A model generated the notes under the pieces. That model was not told where the DNA came from. It did not search any database and saw nothing but the letters and a program-made list of their open reading frames with translations. Source: SVFI01 sp045535935 (lineage in GTDB: Bacteria > Bacillota > Clostridia > Lachnospirales > Lachnospiraceae). From it: DNA of 16,982 bases. The DNA lies in contig JAZSMO010000040.1 in the NCBI GenBank assembly GCA_045535935.1, positions 1 to 16,982 on the forward strand. Direction: 5' to 3'. Position numbers and translations under genes: made by a program. This document shows positions 5,489 through 12,728 of this stretch, piece by piece; position 1 is the stretch's first letter, and each line of letters begins with the position of its first letter.

Positions 5489-6766
5489 CTAATCTTTTAA
5501 ACCATGTATAAAAAGTCCGCTGCGAAGCTTAGGCTCAAACCATGTAGATTTCGGCGGCATAAGCAGGTTGGCGTCAGAAACTGCGAACAACTCTCCGATG
5601 GATGTCGGATACATCAAAAATGCAACTTTACAATCATTTGCCACACGTTTTTCAAGCTCGGCCAGACCTCTGATTCCGCCGACAAAATCAATTCTCTTGT
5701 CTGTTTTCGGATCATCGATTCCGAGAACCGGAGCTAAAATATTTTCCTGAAGCAAAGAGACGTCAAGTCCTTTTACAGGGTCTTGTGTCTTGAACTGATC
5801 TTTGATCGACATCTTGTACCAATCACCGTCCAAATACATGGATACCTGACCTTTTGCAACCGGCTTAATCACTGCATCTTTGCCCTCTTTATCCTTTTGA
5901 CCATATAAGTCAACGCCGATTTTTTCACAATCAAACACTGCTTCGATTTTTGCAAGAAATTCTTCGTTTGACAGTCCGTTTAAGTCTTTTACCACACGGT
6001 TATAGTCCATGATCATCAGCTGATCATCCGGAAAAAGTACGGATAAAAAGCGGTTGAACTCTTCCGCCCCTGTATAATCCGGATTGGCCTCGCGACGCTT
6101 CAAAGATACTTTCACTGCCGAAGCACATCTGTGATGACCGTCCGCAATGTAAATTTCGTTGATGGATGCAAAGGCATTTCGGATTGTTTCCACCTGCGTT
6201 GTATCATCAATGATCCAGACTCTGTGTGTCACACCGTCCTCTTTGGTAAAATCATAGACCGGCGTCTCTTCTTTTTTTGCATTTACAATCTCGTTAATTT
6301 CTTCCTTTGAGCGATAAGCCAGAAAGATCGGTCCCGTCTGTGCGTTACAGATGTCCACATGGTTGATACGATCCACTTCTTTGTCCGCCCTTGTGTTTTC
6401 ATGCTTTTTGATCACATTGTTCATGTAATCGTCTACCGAGGACGCAGCCACGATACCGCTCTGACTTCTACCGTTCATGATAAGTTCATAAATGTAATAG
6501 CATTCCTTTTCATCCTGCACAAACTGTCCCTTCTCAATCATATCCCAGAGCATGTCGTGCGCTTTCTGATAAACACACGGATCATACGTGTCCACACTGT
6601 CATCAAACTGTGTCTCCGCACGGTCGATCTTGAGGAACGACAATTCCTCCCCTGCAACAACTTCCTTCGCTTCTGCGCGGTTGTACACGTCATACGGAAG
6701 TGCTGCGATACGGTCCTCCAGTCCTTTTTTCGGTCGAATTGCTTTAAATGGATGTATTCCTGCCAT
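5489..6766 (-). CDS. DUF1015 family protein (COG4198), possibly linked to serine metabolism
   Basis: The protein is 425 residues from the ATG at 6766, which has AAAGGAG seven bases upstream. The frame stays open to 6925, but the promoter and ribosome site lie inside that extension, so it is not coding. Family marks are PFKAIRP at the start, LPYDV at 23-27, KKHENTRADKEVDR at 120-133 and IADGHHRCASA at 207-217. The biochemical role of DUF1015 is not established to my knowledge. The ADGHHR motif resembles the GxHR motif of ParB/sulfiredoxin-fold nucleotide binders, including free-serine kinases, but this is by eye. The gene lies downstream of serC-serA on the same strand, a pairing I recall from other Clostridia and Bacteroidetes. 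No membrane or signal segment is seen, so it is probably cytoplasmic. It heads an operon with glgB and mscS. Confidence 0.88.
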   Translation of the reverse strand: MAGIHPFKAIRPKKGLEDRIAALPYDVYNRAEAKEVVAGEELSFLKIDRAETQFDDSVDTYDPCVYQKAHDMLWDMIEKGQFVQDEKECYYIYELIMNGRSQSGIVAASSVDDYMNNVIKKHENTRADKEVDRINHVDICNAQTGPIFLAYRSKEEINEIVNAKKEETPVYDFTKEDGVTHRVWIIDDTTQVETIRNAFASINEIYIADGHHRCASAVKVSLKRREANPDYTGAEEFNRFLSVLFPDDQLMIMDYNRVVKDLNGLSNEEFLAKIEAVFDCEKIGVDLYGQKDKEGKDAVIKPVAKGQVSMYLDGDWYKMSIKDQFKTQDPVKGLDVSLLQENILAPVLGIDDPKTDKRIDFVGGIRGLAELEKRVANDCKVAFLMYPTSIGELFAVSDANLLMPPKSTWFEPKLRSGLFIHGLKD

Positions 6767-6773
6767 GATTTTT

Positions 6774-6780
6774 CTCCTTT
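6774..6780 (-). promoter_or_regulatory. Ribosome site fixing the DUF1015 gene start
   Basis: AAAGGAG on the minus strand sits seven bases before the ATG at 6766. It shows that the in-frame stretch up to 6925 is leader and promoter DNA rather than protein. Confidence 0.85.
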
Positions 6781-6805
6781 GAAATTTATTGTTCATACAG
6801 AAAAT

Positions 6806-6834
6806 ATTATAGCAAATTAACACATATTCGTAAA
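6806..6834 (-). promoter_or_regulatory. Promoter of the DUF1015-glgB-mscS operon
   Basis: On the minus strand TTTACG (6829-6834), 17 bases, then TATAAT (6806-6811), with TG one base before it (an extended -10). The start would be near 6799, about 33 bases before the ATG at 6766. Confidence 0.65.
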
Positions 6835-6839
6835 CAATT

Positions 6840-6868
6840 TTGACAGTTAACTTATAAAATGCTATCAT
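6840..6868 (+). promoter_or_regulatory. Promoter of the 86-residue protein gene
   Basis: TTGACA (6840-6845) and TATCAT (6863-6868) are 17 bases apart on the plus strand. The start would be near 6875, about 44 bases before the ATG. The promoter stands back to back with that of the DUF1015 operon, six bases from its -35 box. Confidence 0.75.
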
Positions 6869-6918
6869 GTGTTTTGTGATGATTTTTAAATCAGATTTTA
6901 ACAGAAGGAAGTGCTGAT

Positions 6919-7179
6919 ATGACAAACGAAGACAAGATTTTTTTGGACCGTATTACGGAATTTGCAAATGAAGCGATGGCGGACATTGATCCGGATCCGC
7001 AGAAGACGCCTATCTCAGAACAATTAGAGCGTTTAAGACCGATTATGGAGACGCTTGCAAAAGAAAGCGGAATGGCTTTGGAAGACGTATTCATTAAATA
7101 TATGGATCTGGCATCGGAAGCAGCTGTGGAGAAACAGAACAAATTTAAAGCCGATTATGCAGATTTAGGAATTCAATAG
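6919..7179 (+). CDS. Small acidic protein of unknown function, 86 residues
   Basis: I do not recognise a named family. It is a real gene on the evidence around it: a consensus promoter at 6840-6868, an AGAAGGAAG ribosome site ending 7-8 bases before the ATG, and a strong terminator ten bases after the stop. The protein (MTNEDKIFLDRITEFANEAM at the start, KFKADYADLGIQ at the end) is rich in Asp, Glu, Ala and Lys. It has no Cys or Trp and no membrane segment, so it is soluble. It looks mostly helical, with a Pro/Asp-containing break near residues 24-31 (DPDPQKTP). It is divergent from the DUF1015 operon and converges on serA. It could be a small regulator or adaptor, but nothing in the sequence tells which. 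Confidence 0.8.
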   Translation: MTNEDKIFLDRITEFANEAMADIDPDPQKTPISEQLERLRPIMETLAKESGMALEDVFIKYMDLASEAAVEKQNKFKADYADLGIQ

Positions 7180-7188
7180 TTATATGAA

Positions 7189-7222
7189 AAAGGCGAAAAC
7201 TTGATATAAAGTTTTCGCCTTT
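7189..7222. terminator. Bidirectional terminator between the 86-residue gene and serA
   Basis: A perfect 14-bp stem (AAAGGCGAAAACTT with its complement, 7189-7202 and 7209-7222) closes a six-base loop. The outer A/T pairs and flanking bases give T-rich tails on both strands. It serves the 86-residue gene on the plus strand and serC-serA on the minus strand. Confidence 0.9.
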
Positions 7223-7242
7223 GCAATTTATATGCTCGTTTC

Positions 7243-8406
7243 TTATTTCACGACACGCACTCGGATTACGCCGTCGATTGCAGCAAGTTTTGTAATTATA
7301 TTTTCTGTAATCGGTGTTTCCACGTCAAGCATCGTATAACCGTAATCCCCTTTTGACTTGTTAGCCATATCCGTGATATTGATTCCGAGATCACCGAATG
7401 TCGCTGTAAACTTCGTAATCATATTGGCAACATTCTTGTGGAAGATCGCCACACGACCAGCCTGCGCACATACGCCCATGTCAAGCTTCGGGAAGTTGAC
7501 ACTGTTGATGATATTACCGTTTTCCAGATAGTTCATCATTTCTTTGACAGCCATCTTCGCGCAGTTATCTTCCGACTCCTCTGTAGATGCACCGAGATGC
7601 GGAATAACGATACATCCTTCTTTTCCTACTGTAGTTGTATTCGGGAAGTCTGTCACATATTTGCGAATCTTTCCGCTCTTGATTCCTTCAAGAACATCGG
7701 CTTCGTTAGCAAGCAAATCACGTGCAAAGTTAAGAATAATCACTCCGTCTTTCATCTTTTCGATGGCTTCTTTGTTGATCATGCCCTTTGTGCTGTCAAG
7801 AAGCGGTACATGAACGGTAATATAATCACATTTCTCGTAAATCTCTTCCACGTTAAATACATGTTTGATGTCACGGCTTAAGTTCCATGCTGCATCAACG
7901 GATACATACGGGTCATAGCCGTACACTTCCATTCCGAAGTGTTTTGCTGTATTGGCAACTTTAACACCGATGGCACCGAGACCGATAACACCGAGTTTCT
8001 TGTCCTGAAGCTCTGTTCCCGCAAATTTTTTCTTTTCCTTCTCTGCGTCTTTCGCAACGTTGTCGTTATCTGTCTGCGCTTTTACCCACTCGATACCGCC
8101 GACAACATCACGGGATGCAAGGAGCATACCGGCGAACACAAGCTCTTTTACACCGTTGGCATTTGCGCCCGGTGTGTTGAATACCACGATACCTTTTTCT
8201 GCACATTTATCGAGCGGAATATTGTTCACTCCGGCTCCGGCTCTGGCTACGGCAAGAAGATTGTCGGAAAGCTCCATCTCATGCATGGATGCACTTCTCA
8301 CAAGAATACCTTCTGCTGCGTTAACATCTTCTGTCTTTGCAAAATTGTCATTGAATTTTACCAGACCGACCTGTGCGATCGGGTTTAAGCAATAATATTT
8401 AAACAT
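7243..8406 (-). CDS. serA: D-3-phosphoglycerate dehydrogenase, short form with C-terminal ACT domain
   Basis: This enzyme oxidises 3-phosphoglycerate to 3-phosphohydroxypyruvate with NAD, the first step of serine synthesis in the cytoplasm. It is 387 residues, shorter than the E. coli (about 410) and B. subtilis (about 525) forms. The substrate domain is in two parts around the NAD domain, whose GLGAIG loop is at 142-147. The putative catalytic Arg is at 229 (NFARDLLANEADV) and His at 270 (IPHLGASTEES). Where most relatives have DVFxxEP, this protein reads VTDFPNTTT, with Thr at the position of the catalytic Glu. The ACT domain (about 318-387, with TFGDLGINITDM) suggests serine or other amino acid control. 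The ribosome site is AGAAGGA. It starts 18 bases after serC and ends at the bidirectional terminator. Confidence 0.94.
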   Translation of the reverse strand: MFKYYCLNPIAQVGLVKFNDNFAKTEDVNAAEGILVRSASMHEMELSDNLLAVARAGAGVNNIPLDKCAEKGIVVFNTPGANANGVKELVFAGMLLASRDVVGGIEWVKAQTDNDNVAKDAEKEKKKFAGTELQDKKLGVIGLGAIGVKVANTAKHFGMEVYGYDPYVSVDAAWNLSRDIKHVFNVEEIYEKCDYITVHVPLLDSTKGMINKEAIEKMKDGVIILNFARDLLANEADVLEGIKSGKIRKYVTDFPNTTTVGKEGCIVIPHLGASTEESEDNCAKMAVKEMMNYLENGNIINSVNFPKLDMGVCAQAGRVAIFHKNVANMITKFTATFGDLGINITDMANKSKGDYGYTMLDVETPITENIITKLAAIDGVIRVRVVK

Positions 8407-8424
8407 TTTTATATCCTTCTTTCT

Positions 8425-9507
8425 TTATGCGTTGTTTGCTTCGAACTCTTTCATGAATGCAACTAATTTTTCTACACCTTCGATCGGCATTGCATTGTAG
8501 ATACTTGCTCTCATACCGCCGACAGATCTGTGTCCTTTTAAGTTCTCAAAGCCTGCTTCTTTTGCTTCTTTGATAAATTTTGCATCCAGCTCATCGTTTC
8601 CTGTAATGAACGGAACATTCATAAGCGAACGGTCTTCCTTGCGTACGGTTCCTTTGAAGAGTTTTGACTCATCAAGGAAATCATACAAGATTGCAGCTTT
8701 CTTTTCGTTGTACTCTTTCATTGCTGCAAGGCCGCCCTGCTTTTTGATCCATTTGAATACTTTACCGCAGATATAAATACCGTATGCAGGCGGTGTGTTG
8801 TATAATGACTCATTGTCTGCATGGATTTTGTATTTGAGCATCGTCGGTGTTCCCGGAAGAACATCGTCTGTAATGAGGTCTTCGCGGATAATTGCGATTA
8901 CAACACCTGCAGGTCCGATATTTTTCTGAACTCCGCCGTAGATTACGCCGTATTTTTCAACGTCCATCGGCTCTGACAAGAAGCAGGATGAAACGTCGGA
9001 TACTAAAAGATGTCCTTTTGTATTCGGTAACTCTTTGAATTTTGTACCGTAAATCGTATTGTTTTCACAAATATAAACATAGTCTACATCATCCGAAATA
9101 TCCAGATCCGAACAATCCGGTATGTAAGAGAAAGTCTCATCTGCGGAAGATGCAAGTTCAATCGCCTCACCGTAAATTTTAGCTTCCTGGTATGCTTTCT
9201 TTGCCCACTGACCTGTCACGATATAGCCTGCTTTTTTGTTTTTCATCAGGTTCATCGGAATCATAGCGAACTGCTGGCTTGCTCCGCCCTGTAAGAATAA
9301 TACTTTATAATTATCAGGGATGTTAAGAAGGTCGCGAAGATCTGCTTCCGCTTCCTTGATAATGTTATCGTATGTTTTGGAACGGTGGCTCATCTCCATA
9401 ACGGACATACCCGATCCTCTGTAATCCATCATTTCTTCTGCAGCTTCTTTTAACACTTCTTCAGGTAAAACTGCCGGACCTGCTGAAAAGTTATAAACTC
9501 TTGCCAT
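8425..9507 (-). CDS. serC: Phosphoserine aminotransferase
   Basis: This PLP enzyme converts 3-phosphohydroxypyruvate and glutamate to phosphoserine and 2-oxoglutarate, the second step of serine synthesis. It may also act in pyridoxine synthesis, as in other bacteria. At 360 residues it has the normal family length. Clear marks are NFSAGPAVLPEEVL at the start, GGASQQFAMIPMN (74-86), the PLP lysine Lys195 in YGGVQKNIGPAG, and HRSVGGMRASIYNAMP near the end. The start at 9507 follows a GAGAGGAG ribosome site at eight bases. An out-of-frame ATG closer to that site is rejected on spacing. It is the first gene of a two-gene operon with serA and has its own promoter. No serB-like phosphatase is in the window. 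Confidence 0.97.
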   Translation of the reverse strand: MARVYNFSAGPAVLPEEVLKEAAEEMMDYRGSGMSVMEMSHRSKTYDNIIKEAEADLRDLLNIPDNYKVLFLQGGASQQFAMIPMNLMKNKKAGYIVTGQWAKKAYQEAKIYGEAIELASSADETFSYIPDCSDLDISDDVDYVYICENNTIYGTKFKELPNTKGHLLVSDVSSCFLSEPMDVEKYGVIYGGVQKNIGPAGVVIAIIREDLITDDVLPGTPTMLKYKIHADNESLYNTPPAYGIYICGKVFKWIKKQGGLAAMKEYNEKKAAILYDFLDESKLFKGTVRKEDRSLMNVPFITGNDELDAKFIKEAKEAGFENLKGHRSVGGMRASIYNAMPIEGVEKLVAFMKEFEANNA

Positions 9508-9526
9508 TTCATTTACTCCTCTCTTT

Positions 9527-9553
9527 TGTCGAAAATCTAATGTTTTTCCGACA
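9527..9553. promoter_or_regulatory. Inverted repeat in the serC leader
   Basis: TGTCG (9527-9531) and CGACA (9549-9553) are exact complements, followed inward by a mismatch and three more A/T pairs. The element spans the predicted 5' part of the serC transcript, between the promoter and the ribosome site. It could be an operator or a small leader hairpin. Confidence 0.35.
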
Positions 9554-9565
9554 CACTTAAACTAT

Positions 9566-9594
9566 ATTTTACATTTAATACTTTAATACGTCAA
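9566..9594 (-). promoter_or_regulatory. Promoter of serC-serA
   Basis: On the minus strand TTGACG (9589-9594), 17 bases, then TAAAAT (9566-9571), giving a start near 9559 and a leader of about 50 bases. The -35 box lies only a few bases after the stop codon of the L,D-transpeptidase gene. No terminator separates the two. Confidence 0.65.
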
Positions 9595-9600
9595 CGTGTT

Positions 9601-11019
9601 TTAATAAAAAATGATAACCGGTGTACCGATTTCCACCATATCATATAACTTACTCACCTTGGCATACGGGGTATTGATACAACCATGAGACCCATTGGTT
9701 TTATATATCTTTCCGCCATAGCTTCCGCGCCACGAAGAGTCATGAATACCGACACCTCCGTAAACCGGCATCCAGAAATTCACAAAGGATGCATAGCCTT
9801 CTCCGCGAAGTGTGCGGTTGCGTTCCTTGCCATATACATAGCAGACCTTTTCCGGCGTTCCTCTTCCAAGGGAAGTATTTCCGGTAACTACCGGCGTATC
9901 AATCCGCATCCGCCCGTTCTCGTAGTAATACATCATCTGATTGGTCAGATCGACTTCTATGTAGGTGTCACCGATATCGTCCGTATTGTAAATATCCGTG
10001 TAGGCTGTTTGTGTAAATTCGGGTTTGCGCGTAAGCTGATTTCTGCGGCCGATAACCTTCATCAGATATTCCCGCTCCGCCTTTTCGTTAATCTTATAAC
10101 CATAGGTACCGGTTTCCACAACAACACTTCCGCCTCTGGTCGGTCTAAATGACCTTGGTTTATTCACCGTATTGTACTTATCTGCAAGGTACGTGACATA
10201 TTCCTTTATCTTCTCTTCATCCAGATAAAAAGAACCACTTTCATCATAAAGGAATTTGCCGTTTTCATCCGTAGCGATGAAATTACTGATTTCAGCCCCA
10301 TCTACCACTTCGGTCTGATTCCCGAAAGTATATGTAACGGTCGACTCCACATAACGTGCAAGCGCTTCCCATTTTTCCAGCGTCTTTTCCATTTGACTGG
10401 TATAGTCAATCTCTATGTAGCAACCGGACTCATATAAATCCGTTTCAAATACTCCTGTTTGCAGATCTTCCGAAATAGCGTTGACTGCTTTTTCATGACT
10501 GAGCAGATTTTTGGTCTCGTCATACAGATAGTAGCCTGTATGATCTCTGCGAATTTCAATAATTTTATCTTTCGGGTCTGAATTATCCGCAAGATACTGT
10601 GCCTCATCCAAATAGCGGCGAAGCACTGCCTCATCATAAGACGTATCCGGCGCAATCGTTATCTCATCAAATTGAATTTCTTCCCCGAAAAACCATTTGG
10701 CAAGTCCGATCACCGATTGTGTCGCATGTATTTTTTTCAGTTGTGCAAGATAATCTTGTTCATATTTAATTTCTTCCAACGAAAATGTGTATGCATTCCC
10801 ATCTTTGTCCGTTACTGTAAAGTCCGGACACTGTGTATCCGCCTTCAACATTTCGTTGATCTCATCCGGTGTACAATCCGCCGTATAAACGCCGTTGATA
10901 AAAATACCGGGCATAAAGGTATCTTTGTACTGATACCGCACGATTCCGTAACAAATCCCCAGAAACAATACAGGTACCAGAACAAGTATACAAAGAATAA
11001 TTCCTATTGCCTTTTTCAT
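9601..11019 (-). CDS. Membrane-anchored L,D-transpeptidase (YkuD domain)
   Basis: Enzymes of this family make 3-3 peptide cross-links in peptidoglycan outside the membrane. The 472-residue protein starts with a signal-anchor helix (residues 4-26, IGIILCILVLVPVLFLGICY). A long region of low similarity follows, then a putative peptidoglycan-binding region (about 215-325, PG_binding_4 type). The YkuD domain covers about 351-472. The active-site pattern is complete: His426 (GIHDSS) and Cys447 in SHGCINTP. The Asn after CI replaces the more frequent Arg, a known variant. The gene begins 14 bases after the ilvB stop without a good ribosome site, so translation may depend on ribosomes finishing ilvB. 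It ends close to the serC promoter. Its tie to the ilv operon is by position only. Confidence 0.9.
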   Translation of the reverse strand: MKKAIGIILCILVLVPVLFLGICYGIVRYQYKDTFMPGIFINGVYTADCTPDEINEMLKADTQCPDFTVTDKDGNAYTFSLEEIKYEQDYLAQLKKIHATQSVIGLAKWFFGEEIQFDEITIAPDTSYDEAVLRRYLDEAQYLADNSDPKDKIIEIRRDHTGYYLYDETKNLLSHEKAVNAISEDLQTGVFETDLYESGCYIEIDYTSQMEKTLEKWEALARYVESTVTYTFGNQTEVVDGAEISNFIATDENGKFLYDESGSFYLDEEKIKEYVTYLADKYNTVNKPRSFRPTRGGSVVVETGTYGYKINEKAEREYLMKVIGRRNQLTRKPEFTQTAYTDIYNTDDIGDTYIEVDLTNQMMYYYENGRMRIDTPVVTGNTSLGRGTPEKVCYVYGKERNRTLRGEGYASFVNFWMPVYGGVGIHDSSWRGSYGGKIYKTNGSHGCINTPYAKVSKLYDMVEIGTPVIIFY

Positions 11020-11033
11020 ATCATTTTAACCGT

Positions 11034-12707
11034 TTACTTTTCTAAATCCTTTTCATCAAACACCTGATCGATCGGCTGTCCGGCCGGAACCATAGGAAAT
11101 ACTTTGTCGTCCGGATCAATCACGCACTCGATCAGCGCCGGTCTGCGGTTTTCAATGGCTTTTTTCACTGCGTCCATAACCTCTTCTTTTTTTGTTACAC
11201 GGTACGCATCACATCCGAGTCCCTCTGCCACCTTGCAGAAATCTACTTTGTCCTGCAGAATGGTCTGCGAATATCTGTGATCATAAAACAGCGTCTGCCA
11301 CTGACGCACCATTCCGAGTACGGTATTGTTGATCACCACCTGAATGATCGGAATGTTGTAACGGCTTGCTGTTGCAAGCTCGTTCATATTCATACGGAAG
11401 CATCCGTCTCCCGCAATATTAATCACTGTTTTATCCGGATTACCTACGGCCGCACCGATACATGCACCGAGTCCGTAGCCCATGGTTCCGAGTCCGCCGG
11501 AGCTCAAGAAGGTACGCGGTTTCGTATAATGATAATACTGCGCTGCCCACATCTGATGCTGTCCTACATCCGTAGTAATCACTGCATTTCCGTCTGTCGC
11601 CTTATCAATCTGTTCGATCACATAAGGGCAGGTAAGTACATCCTGATTGTAACCGAGCGGATATTTTTCTTTTAATTCTTTTATACGTGCTTTCCACTCC
11701 GGATGTGATTTCTGCGAAAGCTTTCCGTTGATTGCATCCAGTGCATCCTTCAGATCACCGATCACAGCTGCATCTGTGCGGATGTTTTTGTTGATTTCCG
11801 CTGCATCAATATCGATATGTACGATTTTGGCTCCGGAAGCAAACGTATTCGGATTTCCGATGACACGGTCGGAAAAACGTGCTCCGAGCGCAATGAGAAG
11901 ATCACATTCGGAAACACCCAGATTGGAAGCCTTGGTTCCGTGCATACCGATCATACCGGTATACATGTCGTCATATCCGTCAAATGCGCCTTTTCCCATC
12001 AGAGTATCACACACCGGACAATCCAGTTTCTGCGCAAGTACAGCCACCTGTTTGGCTGCATCCGAAAGAATGACGCCGCCTCCTACATACATGTAAGGCT
12101 TCTGTGCAGCTTCCATCAGCTCCACTACTTTATCAATATCTTCCGCAGTAAAGCTGTTTTTATATTCCGGCTCCTGCGCCGGTTCAAACACATATTCACA
12201 TGTGTTTGCTGTCACATCCTTTGTAATGTCCACAAGTACCGGTCCCGGTCTTCCGCTCTTTGCAATCTTAAATGCCTTGCGGATCGTAGGCGCAAGTTCG
12301 TTGACATCCTTTACGATGTAGCCATGTTTTGTAATCGGCATTGTCACTCCGGCAATATCCACCTCCTGGAAAGAATCCTTTCCGAGCGCCGGAAGATTTA
12401 CATTGGCCGTAATTGCGACAACCGGAATGCTGTCCATATATGCAGTCGCGATACCGGTGACAAGATTGGTTGCTCCCGGTCCGCTGGTCGCCATACAAAC
12501 ACCCACTCTTCCTGTGGATCTTGCATAACCGTCAGCTGCATGTGCTGCGCCCTGTTCGTGGGATGTAAGAATATGTCTGATTTCATCGGAATGTTTGTAA
12601 AGGGCATCATATATATTTAAAATCGTTCCGCCCGGATATCCAAAAACCGTATCCACTCCCTGTTCTTTTAAACACTCTATTACAATTTCCGCTCCTGTAA
12701 GCTGCAT
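11034..12707 (-). CDS. ilvB: Acetolactate synthase, large (catalytic) subunit
   Basis: This TPP- and FAD-dependent enzyme joins two pyruvates to acetolactate, or pyruvate and 2-oxobutyrate to acetohydroxybutyrate. It is the first shared step to valine, leucine and isoleucine. At 557 residues it has the normal length. The N-terminal TPP domain has the catalytic Glu51 in SHEQGAAHAADGYARSTG. The central domain (about 190-345) carries the FAD-binding region with GARFSDRVIGN. The C-terminal domain has the TPP/metal motif starting GDGCFRMN at 433 and ending VVINN at 457-461. It follows ilvD by 21 bases with a GGAGG site nine bases before the ATG. No ilvN/ilvH regulatory subunit and no ilvC are in the window, so these must be elsewhere or absent. 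Confidence 0.96.
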   Translation of the reverse strand: MQLTGAEIVIECLKEQGVDTVFGYPGGTILNIYDALYKHSDEIRHILTSHEQGAAHAADGYARSTGRVGVCMATSGPGATNLVTGIATAYMDSIPVVAITANVNLPALGKDSFQEVDIAGVTMPITKHGYIVKDVNELAPTIRKAFKIAKSGRPGPVLVDITKDVTANTCEYVFEPAQEPEYKNSFTAEDIDKVVELMEAAQKPYMYVGGGVILSDAAKQVAVLAQKLDCPVCDTLMGKGAFDGYDDMYTGMIGMHGTKASNLGVSECDLLIALGARFSDRVIGNPNTFASGAKIVHIDIDAAEINKNIRTDAAVIGDLKDALDAINGKLSQKSHPEWKARIKELKEKYPLGYNQDVLTCPYVIEQIDKATDGNAVITTDVGQHQMWAAQYYHYTKPRTFLSSGGLGTMGYGLGACIGAAVGNPDKTVINIAGDGCFRMNMNELATASRYNIPIIQVVINNTVLGMVRQWQTLFYDHRYSQTILQDKVDFCKVAEGLGCDAYRVTKKEEVMDAVKKAIENRRPALIECVIDPDDKVFPMVPAGQPIDQVFDEKDLEK

Positions 12708-12728
12708 AATTTATATCCTCCATGTATA

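Noticed and set aside
6767..6925. 53-residue N-terminal extension of the DUF1015 protein
   Set aside because: The stretch contains the operon promoter and the ribosome site of the internal ATG at 6766. Conserved family sequence begins at that ATG.
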